Shown: positions 36,964 through 44,747 of the stretch, one piece after another | Layout: the number at the start of each line of letters is the position of its first letter | Position numbering within the stretch: position 1 is the stretch's first letter | Assembly (NCBI RefSeq): GCF_007279655.1 | Contig: NZ_QKWN01000001.1 | Coordinates: forward strand, 744,001 to 808,000 | DNA: 64,000 nt | Reading direction: 5' to 3' | Origin: Robertkochia solimangrovi | GTDB lineage: Bacteria; Bacteroidota; Bacteroidia; Flavobacteriales; Flavobacteriaceae | The notes under the pieces: generated by a model | What the model was told of the DNA's origin: nothing | The model's input: the letters and a program-made list of their open reading frames with translations, nothing else | Database searches by the model: none | Translations under genes and position numbers: made by a program

Positions 36964-38706
36964 CTAAGTGGTTGAACGCTCATCGAGCGTTTTTGCGATA
37001 TATTCGTTAACGCGTCTTTCCAGTATCGGCAGGGTTACGGTCCCCTGTTCCAGAATAATTTCGTGAAATTCTCTGATATTGAAATCCTGACCAAGTGCTT
37101 TCTCGGCCTTTCTTCTTAATTCTCTTATTTTAAGTTCTCCGATCTTATAAGATATCGCCTGTCCCGGCCAACCTATATATCGGTCTGTTTCCGTGTTCAC
37201 CTCATGGATGGAAAGTGCGGTATTGGAAGCGAGATATGTTACGGCTTCCTGACGCGTCCAACCCATTGCGTGAATTCCGGTATCCACTACCAGACGGCAT
37301 GCACGCCACATCTCATAGGTGAGCTGTCCGAACTTTTCGTAGGGTGTTTCATAAATTCCCATTTCGTCAGCCAGATATTCGGTATATAATGCCCAGCCTT
37401 CTCCATAGGCGGAAAGATAATATTGTTTTCTGAATTCCGGAATACTGTCACCTAATTCCTGATTTAGGGAACCCTGAATATGATGTCCCGGAACGGCCTC
37501 ATGAGCGGTTAGGGCAGGTAGGATATACAAGGGTCTGCTATCGAGTTTATAGGTATTGACCAAATAATATCCCGGTTCAGTATTACTGGATGACCCAGAA
37601 TATCGCCCTCCGGTATATTTCGGAGCTAACGCATCAGGAACTTTGATCACTCCATAAGGTTTTCTCGGCAAGGTCTTGAAGAACTTCGGGAGCTGAGCGT
37701 CGATCTTCTTTGCAATATTACGCGCTTCCTTGAGCAGGTTGTCACCGGTTGTTGCATAGAACTGTTTATCCGTTCTCAGAAATTGAAGAAATTCTTCGAA
37801 GGTTCCTTTAAACCCTATCTCATCGATGATCATGTCCATTTCTTTGCGAATGCGTGCCACTTCTTTCAATCCTAAATTATGGATATCTTCAGCGGTATAT
37901 TCATCAGTCGTGGTATAAAAATTTATCCGGTTCTGATAGAATTCTTTTCCTCCGGGGGTAGAGGAAACACCGATTTCTTCCCGGGCATTTGGATAATATT
38001 CTTCCTCAAAGAATTTTTTAATCCTTTTAAAGGAAGGTATCACACTTTTCGTGATCGCCTCTTCTGCAGCATTAAGAATGGAATCCTTCTGATCTTCGGT
38101 CAGATTCGACGGTAGGTCCTTAAAGGGTCCGAAGAAAAAGTTTGATTCAGCGTCTCCTGTGATATGAAGATCGTAGGAGTTCTCGTAACCTTTGAAGATC
38201 GCCTTCGGTTGTGCGATACCTTCTTTTATTCCAAGGCGCAGCATATCGATCTGCTGTTCGGTAAAATGTGGAATATCATTCAAAACATCCAGATAATGTC
38301 TCGCATCCTGATAGCTGAGCAATGCATGAACCTGATAATTCAGGTCGAGATGGAATCCCTGATCAGCCTGAATGGTATTGTGATGCATTTTGAAATTATA
38401 GGCATCGATCCGATCCTGAAGCTTAAATTTCAGCAACTCCAACGATATCTGTTCGGTTTCGCTTAGTTGTTCAGCATCTATGGTCTTTAAGACCGTGATC
38501 TGTTTCTGGGCAAAATCGGATTCTTTCTTTCTCAACGAATCTTCAAATCTTCCCAGTGGGTGTTCACTTCGATCGTAGGAACGAAATTCATCAACGGTCT
38601 GAATGACCTCATTCAGACGTTCGGAATTACTTTTAAAAGTAGTATTTCCGCAGGAAGAAAGGAACATACCCAGTGAAAGAACGGTATAGCCCAGCAAGCG
38701 TTTCAT
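36964..38706 (-). CDS. DUF885 lipoprotein (peptidase-like)
   Basis: A 580-residue secreted lipoprotein. The ATG at 38706 is chosen, because MKRLLGYTVLSLGMFLSSCG is a clean lipoprotein signal with Cys at about residue 19. An upstream ATG adds seven residues. The DUF885 domain carries HEAVPGHHIQGSLNQELG, a metallopeptidase-like HExxxGHH pattern, and LSAYGEGWALYTEYLADEMG. It lies inside the hydroxyproline operon, 7 bases before the epimerase gene. It may release hydroxyproline from peptides (collagen-type or plant-type) in the periplasm; this role is inferred. Confidence 0.88.
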   Translation of the reverse strand: MKRLLGYTVLSLGMFLSSCGNTTFKSNSERLNEVIQTVDEFRSYDRSEHPLGRFEDSLRKKESDFAQKQITVLKTIDAEQLSETEQISLELLKFKLQDRIDAYNFKMHHNTIQADQGFHLDLNYQVHALLSYQDARHYLDVLNDIPHFTEQQIDMLRLGIKEGIAQPKAIFKGYENSYDLHITGDAESNFFFGPFKDLPSNLTEDQKDSILNAAEEAITKSVIPSFKRIKKFFEEEYYPNAREEIGVSSTPGGKEFYQNRINFYTTTDEYTAEDIHNLGLKEVARIRKEMDMIIDEIGFKGTFEEFLQFLRTDKQFYATTGDNLLKEARNIAKKIDAQLPKFFKTLPRKPYGVIKVPDALAPKYTGGRYSGSSSNTEPGYYLVNTYKLDSRPLYILPALTAHEAVPGHHIQGSLNQELGDSIPEFRKQYYLSAYGEGWALYTEYLADEMGIYETPYEKFGQLTYEMWRACRLVVDTGIHAMGWTRQEAVTYLASNTALSIHEVNTETDRYIGWPGQAISYKIGELKIRELRRKAEKALGQDFNIREFHEIILEQGTVTLPILERRVNEYIAKTLDERSTT

Positions 38707-38740
38707 AGGTTGGTGTTTTGATGGCATTCCGGATATAAAT

Positions 38741-40300
38741 TTAATTCATCTTTCGCTGAATTTGCAACGGATTTTCATCTTTTAATGCGTCGGGTAAAGC
38801 TTCTTGTGGCCAGTTCTGAAAAGAAACAGGTCGCACCCATCTTTTGATGGCTGACAGCCCGACAGACGTAAATCTACTATCGGTAGTTGCCGGAAATGGC
38901 CCACCATGATTCATCGACTCACAAACCTCAACTCCGGTAGGGAGACTGTTGAAGTTCAAGCGGCCAACCTTCGATTCGAGAGCTTTAACCTGAGGAGCGA
39001 ACGTGTTGAGTTCTGCCGGATTACCCAGTACTGAACCGGTAAGTTGCCCCTCAAGAGCTTCGATCACGGTTTTCATCTCGGCTGCATTTTCACAGGCAAC
39101 CAGTAATGAAAAAGGTCCGAATACTTCAGTTTGCAAGGAATGGTCGCTAAGAAAATCTGAAGCGTTTATAGTATAGAGTCCTACTTCACCAAAATTCGCT
39201 TTCGTTTCTGAGGAACTAGCTGCAAGCAGCTTTACATGTTCGTGTCCGGCTATTGTCGATTTACCATCTTTAAATGAATTCCAGATCGCCGGATGCAACA
39301 TGCATTGCGATTGCTGCGCTGATATAGCTTCAGTTAATGCAGCGGAAAAATCATCCCAACCTTCACCTTTGATCCCGATCAGTAGTCCTGGGTTCGTGCA
39401 GAACTGTCCTGCGCCGAGATTTACGGATCCTGCTATTTGACCTGCCCAGTTCTCCGGAGTAGGATCTCCGATTACTGAAGGCAGCAATAAAACCGGATTT
39501 ATACTTCCCATTTCTGCAAATACAGGAATCGGTTCTTCGCGATTAGCTGCTAGTTTATAGAGTGCCATACCCCCACGGAAACTTCCGGTGAACCCTACGG
39601 CTTTAATGCCCGGATGCATTACCAGCGCTTCTCCGACGGTATGGTCTTTACTGTTAAGATTTGAAAAGACACCATCAGGCATTCCGGTAGCTTTGGCTGC
39701 GGAAGCGATGGCTCCTGATACAAGACCTGCAGTAGCGGCATGCATCGGGTGGCTTTTAACCACTACCGGGCATCCGGCTGCGAGGGCACTTGCAGTATCG
39801 CCACCTGCGGTTGAGAAAGCAAATGGGAAATTACTTGCTCCGAAAACCGCTACGGGTCCCATAGGAACCAGCATCTTTCTCAGATCCGGTTTTGGCATAG
39901 GTTTTCGATCCGGGTTTCCTTTGTCGATAATCGCTTCAACCCACGATCCTTCGCGTTGTTGTGCGGCAAATGCCTTGAGTTGTCCTATGGTTCGTCCGCG
40001 TTCTCCTTCCGCTCTTCCACGGGGTAATCCGGATTCTGCCATATAGGTTTCGATGAGTTCCTCACCGATAGCTTCGATCGCTTCTGCAATGGCTTCCAGG
40101 AATTTGGCTTTTTCTTCGCCTGTCCTGGTACTAAAATCAGCAAAGGCTGTGATCGCTTTGGATACAGCCTCGTCTACTTCTGTGGTAGTTGCTTCGATAA
40201 TTTCCCATTCATTTTCGCGGTCTGCAACGGGATTGTAGGTTTTAAATACTTTCCCTTCTTGCGCACTCTTCTTAAATCCAATCTGGTTAACTATCTGCAT
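38741..40300 (-). CDS. 2,5-dioxovalerate (alpha-ketoglutaric semialdehyde) dehydrogenase
   Basis: A 519-residue aldehyde dehydrogenase. Catalytic Cys301 is in GAGQFCTNPGLL and Glu263 in VFAEMGSINPVLL. The cofactor loop is AVGFTGSFRGG. The start and the FPFAFSTAGGDTASALAAG segment match the subgroup oxidising 2-oxoglutarate semialdehyde. It produces 2-oxoglutarate as the last step of hydroxyproline breakdown. The gene lies 6 bases after the DHDPS-like gene, which makes its substrate. Confidence 0.93.
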   Translation of the reverse strand: MQIVNQIGFKKSAQEGKVFKTYNPVADRENEWEIIEATTTEVDEAVSKAITAFADFSTRTGEEKAKFLEAIAEAIEAIGEELIETYMAESGLPRGRAEGERGRTIGQLKAFAAQQREGSWVEAIIDKGNPDRKPMPKPDLRKMLVPMGPVAVFGASNFPFAFSTAGGDTASALAAGCPVVVKSHPMHAATAGLVSGAIASAAKATGMPDGVFSNLNSKDHTVGEALVMHPGIKAVGFTGSFRGGMALYKLAANREEPIPVFAEMGSINPVLLLPSVIGDPTPENWAGQIAGSVNLGAGQFCTNPGLLIGIKGEGWDDFSAALTEAISAQQSQCMLHPAIWNSFKDGKSTIAGHEHVKLLAASSSETKANFGEVGLYTINASDFLSDHSLQTEVFGPFSLLVACENAAEMKTVIEALEGQLTGSVLGNPAELNTFAPQVKALESKVGRLNFNSLPTGVEVCESMNHGGPFPATTDSRFTSVGLSAIKRWVRPVSFQNWPQEALPDALKDENPLQIQRKMN

Positions 40301-40306
40301 ATTATT

Positions 40307-41230
40307 TTATTTTGCAATTAAATTCTGATATTCCGGTAATTCCGGCCGGATTGCCATGGCATCTGAAATTACTTTTTCAACTTTTGCCAATTCTTCTCCT
40401 TCCAGTAATAATCTGGGTGCTCTAACATATTTAGTACCGATACCTGTGGCTACTTCAGCAAGTTTGATATTTTGTACGAGTTGCGGACTGATATCCAGTT
40501 CGAGCAGTGGTAGGAACCAGCGATAGATACTGATCGCTTCTTCTAATCTACCCGCTTTAGCAAGTTCATAGATCGCAACGGTTTCACGCGGATACGCACA
40601 AACAAGTCCTGCAACCCAACCTTCAGCACCGAGTAACATGCTTTCCAGGGCAAGGGTGTCTACTCCACAAAGAGTTTTTAATCTGTCACCGAAACGATTT
40701 TTAATTCTCGTTACATTTGAAATGTCCCGGGTTGATTCCTTTACAGCCTGAATGTTGTCTTCTTTCAAAAGTTCTTCGAACATGTCAAGAGTTACTTCGA
40801 TCTTATAATCAACAGGGTTGTTATAGATCATAATAGGCAGTGATACGCTTTGAGCGATCGTCTTAAAATAAGCGACGGTCTCTCTGTCGGTTGCTTTGTA
40901 GCGCATCGGCGGTAGAAGCATGAGCCCGTTAGCACCGGCTTTTTCAATTTTTTGAGCTATTCTAACCGCTTCAGAGGTACTTTGTTCCGCAATGTTTACG
41001 ATGACAGGTACATTTCCTTTGGTTTGATTCAGCGCATTTTCAATAAGCTGGAATTTTTCATCTTCAGTAAGTGTACTGGCTTCTCCAAGTGTTCCTCCCA
41101 GAATTATTCCGTGTACTCCAGCCTCCAGCTGAGCTTGTATATTTTTATTGAACATCTCCAAATCCAAACGGTCATCGGAGGTAAATTTGGTGGTTACAGC
41201 TGGCATAACGCCCTTCCAATCGATATTCAT
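40307..41230 (-). CDS. DHDPS/NAL family lyase, likely 1-pyrroline-4-hydroxy-2-carboxylate deaminase
   Basis: A 307-residue TIM-barrel lyase. The Schiff-base Lys164 is in IQAVKESTRDISN and the catalytic Tyr136 in PIMIYNNPV. GGTLGEASTLTEDEK is the substrate loop. In the hydroxyproline operon it should deaminate and dehydrate 1-pyrroline-4-hydroxy-2-carboxylate to 2-oxoglutarate semialdehyde. A lysine-synthesis DapA role is unlikely given the neighbours. It is the first gene of the operon, 22 bases from an exact -7 box. Confidence 0.9.
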   Translation of the reverse strand: MNIDWKGVMPAVTTKFTSDDRLDLEMFNKNIQAQLEAGVHGIILGGTLGEASTLTEDEKFQLIENALNQTKGNVPVIVNIAEQSTSEAVRIAQKIEKAGANGLMLLPPMRYKATDRETVAYFKTIAQSVSLPIMIYNNPVDYKIEVTLDMFEELLKEDNIQAVKESTRDISNVTRIKNRFGDRLKTLCGVDTLALESMLLGAEGWVAGLVCAYPRETVAIYELAKAGRLEEAISIYRWFLPLLELDISPQLVQNIKLAEVATGIGTKYVRAPRLLLEGEELAKVEKVISDAMAIRPELPEYQNLIAK

Positions 41231-41252
41231 ATGCGAACTTTTTAATTTATTA

Positions 41253-41260
41253 CAAATGTA
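41253..41260 (-). promoter_or_regulatory. Promoter -7 box of the hydroxyproline operon
   Basis: On the minus strand the bases read TACATTTG, an exact TAnnTTTG match, 22 bases before the ATG at 41230. A TTTTTG lies 25 bases further upstream, somewhat far for a -33 box, which suits an activator-dependent promoter. Confidence 0.6.
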
Positions 41261-41305
41261 TTTCTACTTTGCAGAGGATGATTAACAAAAATTATCTTAT
41301 TTCAA

Positions 41306-41323
41306 TACTATGTTACCATAGTA
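41306..41323. promoter_or_regulatory. Palindromic operator candidate upstream of the hydroxyproline operon
   Basis: TACTATGTTACCATAGTA is a perfect 7-base inverted repeat around TTAC. Its near edge is 45 bases upstream of the -7 box, a position suited to an activator or looping repressor. No regulator gene is adjacent, so the protein is unknown. Confidence 0.5.
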
Positions 41324-41740
41324 AAACGAAGATGTGCAATATCTTAAATAATATCTGCAAATAGAACGGTTTTTATAACAAATATTAGCCTTGATGAAGT
41401 TGAATGTCGATTTGATAAATGAACAGTATTAATATCTGTTTAGAGGGGGTAGTAGCATGTAATTTAGCAAACGTGTAAATATCAGCGGTGTAAGAAGATT
41501 GATAGCGTCGGGGTTCGTTGAAGGCGGATTTGGTTAATTTTTTACTATTGTTGCCGGGTTAAAACTTTTCGCCTGCTGAGCACTAAATAGTGATTATACC
41601 ACTCTCGTAACCGCGATGCCTGCGGCGGTGGTTATCCTGGTACTGGCACGCTATGACGCTTAATGACCCATGGTGAAAGTGTTCGTTCCAGGCTCAGGAT
41701 TTTTGGAGCAAAGCAGGCTCATTTGCAGCTGACGCTTTGT
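41324..41740. other. Non-coding gap with a GC-richer segment
   Basis: No supported gene occurs here. The left part (to about 41520) is AT-rich. The part from about 41550 to 41735 is richer in G and C, and holds short inverted repeats: CACTA/TAGTG at 41581, ACCGC and GCGGT near 41610-41629, and CAAAGC/GCTTTG at 41709-41739. The last could weakly terminate the MmcQ/YjbR-DUF4230 transcripts. Only very short frames with no start or family resemblance cross it. A decayed gene or structured RNA is possible. Confidence 0.4.
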
Positions 41741-42100
41741 TTATTCGATTTGTTGGCGAAGTCTTTTCGGGAGTTTCTGAACAACGAGTCGGTAGGATTG
41801 ATCGATGAGGTCGAAGATTAGGTGGTCTGGTACATCCTTTCCTATTTCAACGGTATTCCAATGAGTTTTGTTCATATGGTAACCCGGATAGATTCCCTGA
41901 TATTCGTCGCGTAATTCATCATTACGATCCGGATTGCATTTTAAATTTACGGAAGGCTCACCGGCTTCCCATTTATCAAGTGGAGTGAGGGCAAACATTT
42001 TACCCTTAACCTTGAAAACCAAAGTGTCTTCGTCAAATGGAAATTCTTCTGTGACACCTTTTTTTCCAATGCAGTAACTCCTGATATCATCAATATTCAT
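41741..42100 (-). CDS. MmcQ/YjbR family DNA-binding-like protein
   Basis: A 119-residue protein of the MmcQ/YjbR (CyaY-like fold) family. The start is placed at ATG 42100 (MNIDDIRSYCIGKKGVTEEF), which matches the family N-terminus. The longer frame to 42214 would overlap the DUF4230 gene. Conserved parts: FPFDEDTLVFKVKGKMFAL, VNLKCNPD and the HMNKTHWNTVE loop before the last helix. Biochemical function is not established. Confidence 0.9.
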   Translation of the reverse strand: MNIDDIRSYCIGKKGVTEEFPFDEDTLVFKVKGKMFALTPLDKWEAGEPSVNLKCNPDRNDELRDEYQGIYPGYHMNKTHWNTVEIGKDVPDHLIFDLIDQSYRLVVQKLPKRLRQQIE

Positions 42101-42147
42101 GTTGGCGGTAGTATTAATGATTATAATATAGTATGCTACAAAGTCTG

Positions 42148-42774
42148 TTATTTGTCTTTTAACAGGGGCTTTTCTGCGGTTTCGATCTTCAAAGCAGAAT
42201 AATCCAGTTTCCAACCAATTGCCTGCACCATATTCTCGATCATCAGGATAGCGTCCAACGCTTCTTTTTTGGCGTTGTCCATCAGCCCGCTTTCGGGAAT
42301 TTTTGTAAGGATATGTTCCTTGGCTTCCTGATGCAATGCGGAAAGGTCGTCGGTTTTGAACCAGTTAAATAGACCTTCTTTGATGTCGTAATATTTGACA
42401 TCGGGTTCAATACTGATCACTTCCGGCTGAGGGAAAGTCGACATTATTATCTTTTTACGATCACTGTCGGCTCTTATCTCCATCTTTTTTAGATCGAATC
42501 CGATGTGAACCTTGGCATTGATCACGATCAGTGCTTTTTTCTTGCTGCTGATCAGACGTAAAAAGCGTTCCTTGACATTTTCGTATTGGTATATTTCGGC
42601 AAATTCACCTTCAACAGTAACTAATTTACAAACATTTCTGACTTTTTCCAACAATATAACGGACTGGTGTTCAGTGGAGTCCTTTTTCCTTTTCTTCAAA
42701 AGTATCCCAAAAAGCCAGTACATTCCTAAAGCTCCGAGAAGTAGACCGATAACAATTTCTAAGATGTCATTCAT
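42148..42774 (-). CDS. DUF4230 membrane-anchored protein
   Basis: A 208-residue protein with one N-terminal membrane segment (about residues 6-26, then basic KKRKKD) and a DUF4230 domain. The domain includes EGEFAEIYQYENVKERF, KKALIVINAKVHIGFDLKKM and IIMSTFPQPEVISIEPDVKYYD. Function is unknown. The domain should face outward or the periplasm by the positive-inside rule, but this is not certain. It precedes the MmcQ/YjbR gene by 47 bases. Confidence 0.87.
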   Translation of the reverse strand: MNDILEIVIGLLLGALGMYWLFGILLKKRKKDSTEHQSVILLEKVRNVCKLVTVEGEFAEIYQYENVKERFLRLISSKKKALIVINAKVHIGFDLKKMEIRADSDRKKIIMSTFPQPEVISIEPDVKYYDIKEGLFNWFKTDDLSALHQEAKEHILTKIPESGLMDNAKKEALDAILMIENMVQAIGWKLDYSALKIETAEKPLLKDK

Positions 42775-42950
42775 AATAAATCAATTCCGGCAATGCATGT
42801 TATGTCATAAATTACAGAAGTCGGTACATCATGGCTAAAATGCCGGAGCCTCCGTTACTCAAATATAAGATATAATTGTTTTAATAAGATGATTTTGAAG
42901 GTGAAGTCGTATTTAATAAGTTGATAAATAAGATGTTAAAAATATTTGTT

Positions 42951-44093
42951 TTAGTTGATGAAGAAAAGCGAAGAGGCGATCCCGTCTGCCAAAAACCTGC
43001 CTTTGGAGGTGGTTCTTAATACTGATCTACCTTCGATTTCCTGAAGTTCAAGTAAGCCGTTTTCCAGCTGTGAACTCGATTCTTTTTTGAGGTATTCCAG
43101 GTATTCAACACCATAATCTTTTTTGATCCGTTCAAGGTCTACTCCCCAGATCGTACGTAAACCGGTCATTATATATTCGTTATAACGGTCAATAACGGTG
43201 AGTACTTCACTTTCTGAGGGCAACTCGTCATTCAATAATTTTTTGATATAAACAGGATTACTGGCGATATTCCAACTTCTGCGCGTTCCGTCATAACTGT
43301 GAGCAGAAGGTCCGAAACCACCATATTTTTTCCCAAGCCAGTATCCTGTATTCGCCTTGCTGAAGAATCCGGGTTTGCCAAAATTGGAGAGTTCGTAATG
43401 AATATAGCCGGCGGTATTCAGCTTGTCAGTAAGGATCCTGAACTGACGTTCGGCCTGTTCTTCATCAACGGGGGAAACAGCACCTCTTTCTATGAATTTT
43501 TCCAGGGCGGTTTTGGGTTCAACAGTTAGTGCATAGCTCGAAATATGCGGCACCCCATACCCCAGTGCCAATTCTATGTTTCTGATCCAGTCCAGATCAG
43601 ACAGGCCGGGAGTTCCGTAGATCAGATCGATGGTTACATTCTCAAAATGCTTAGTGGCGAGCTCAATAGCGTATTGAGCCTCTCCGGCATCATGGGAACG
43701 ATTCATCAATTTGAGATCCCGGTCAAAGAATGATTGAATACCCATACTTAAACGGTTAACTCCGGCATTTTTAAGATCCAGATATTTTTGTTCGGTTTTG
43801 AGGTCGTCCGGATTTGCTTCGAGGGTGATCTCAGGTTCTTTTGAAACATGATAGAAGCTGTGCACCTGTTCTAAGATTTGGTTCAGCTCTCCGGTGTCCA
43901 GAATACTAGGAGTTCCTCCTCCGAAATAAATGGTTTCCACCTTTTCAGTACGCCAATCTTTACTGCGAAGTTCCAATTCTTTTAAGAGTGCGGTGATAAA
44001 AGGTTGCTTTTTCGAAAGGGATGTCGAAAAGTGAAAATCACAATAATGACAAGCCTGCCTGCAAAAAGGAATATGGATATAAATACCAGCCAT
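42951..44093 (-). CDS. hemW: Radical SAM heme chaperone HemW
   Basis: A 380-residue radical SAM protein. The 4Fe-4S motif is Cys11, Cys15, Cys18 in FCRQACHYCDFHF. YFGGGTPSILDTGEL and EITLEANPDDL follow as in HemW/HemN relatives. It inserts heme into respiratory proteins and is not a coproporphyrinogen oxidase. The pdeM gene ends 15 bases upstream on the same strand. The start at 44093 gives the usual GIYIHIPFC opening. Confidence 0.95.
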   Translation of the reverse strand: MAGIYIHIPFCRQACHYCDFHFSTSLSKKQPFITALLKELELRSKDWRTEKVETIYFGGGTPSILDTGELNQILEQVHSFYHVSKEPEITLEANPDDLKTEQKYLDLKNAGVNRLSMGIQSFFDRDLKLMNRSHDAGEAQYAIELATKHFENVTIDLIYGTPGLSDLDWIRNIELALGYGVPHISSYALTVEPKTALEKFIERGAVSPVDEEQAERQFRILTDKLNTAGYIHYELSNFGKPGFFSKANTGYWLGKKYGGFGPSAHSYDGTRRSWNIASNPVYIKKLLNDELPSESEVLTVIDRYNEYIMTGLRTIWGVDLERIKKDYGVEYLEYLKKESSSQLENGLLELQEIEGRSVLRTTSKGRFLADGIASSLFFIN

Positions 44094-44108
44094 GATGCAA
44101 AGGTATCA

Positions 44109-44744
44109 CTAACTAACGAGAATCACCTCGTCGGGGGTAATTGCAAACACCTGATCATTCTTCCCGGGCTTTATGGTAAAATTGCCGGTGAATTCACCGA
44201 AAGATGGTAATATTAATCGCCTCGTTTCCTGGAAAAAACAGGCGAGTTTAAGAGTCTGACGTGCCGGTCCCTTTAGACGGATGCCCGGGTGAATATGACC
44301 GCAGATATTAAATTTTTCTTTATGTTCTTCAGGATGATGTGTTAAATAAAAGTTCCGGATACTTAAACTTTCTAATACTTTCATTTTCATCAATTCAAAA
44401 TGTTCTGCCGGGAGGATGTCGTGATTCCCTTTTATTAATATCAGCTTTCTGTTACAGGTTTCGGCCCATTTTTTAAAGGCCTCCCATTCATGATTGAACT
44501 CGCTGTGAAACAGATCTCCTAGAAAACAGATGGTAGCGGCCTTAAAGGTTTGGCACAGACCTTCCAGTCGATTAAGCGAAGTTTGATTTATTTTGTCTGG
44601 AACTGCCATACCATTCTTTCTGAAATGTGCAGCTTTTCCCAAATGTACATCTGCGATCAGTAGCATATTTTCCTCTTCCCAGAAGACACCTCCTGATGTA
44701 TGAAATTGAAAATGTTCACCTTGTATGCTATGTGCTTTGGTCAT
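44109..44744 (-). CDS. pdeM: Ligase-associated DNA damage response endonuclease PdeM
   Basis: A 211-residue metallophosphoesterase. Metal motifs in order are ADVHLGKAAHF, FLGDLFHSEFNHEW, IKGNHDIL, LTHHPEEH and CGHIHPGIRLKG. Members work with an Lhr-like helicase, an ATP-dependent ligase and an exonuclease-like protein in a bacterial repair set. Here the helicase gene is 2.4 kb upstream with an oxidoreductase gene in between. The ligase and exonuclease genes are not in the window. Confidence 0.92.
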   Translation of the reverse strand: MTKAHSIQGEHFQFHTSGGVFWEEENMLLIADVHLGKAAHFRKNGMAVPDKINQTSLNRLEGLCQTFKAATICFLGDLFHSEFNHEWEAFKKWAETCNRKLILIKGNHDILPAEHFELMKMKVLESLSIRNFYLTHHPEEHKEKFNICGHIHPGIRLKGPARQTLKLACFFQETRRLILPSFGEFTGNFTIKPGKNDQVFAITPDEVILVS

Positions 44745-44747
44745 AGG

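Noticed and set aside
40307-41230. Assignment as DapA (4-hydroxy-tetrahydrodipicolinate synthase)
   Set aside because: The family catalytic residues are present, but the gene leads a complete hydroxyproline operon, so the deaminase role is more likely.
41600-41664. Short hydrophobic frame in the GC-richer gap segment
   Set aside because: Fewer than 30 codons, a stop just upstream, no ribosome binding site or family match. Kept only as part of the unexplained segment.
44004-44210. Plus-strand frame bridging hemW and pdeM
   Set aside because: Overlaps both real genes on the other strand, with no motif and no promoter.
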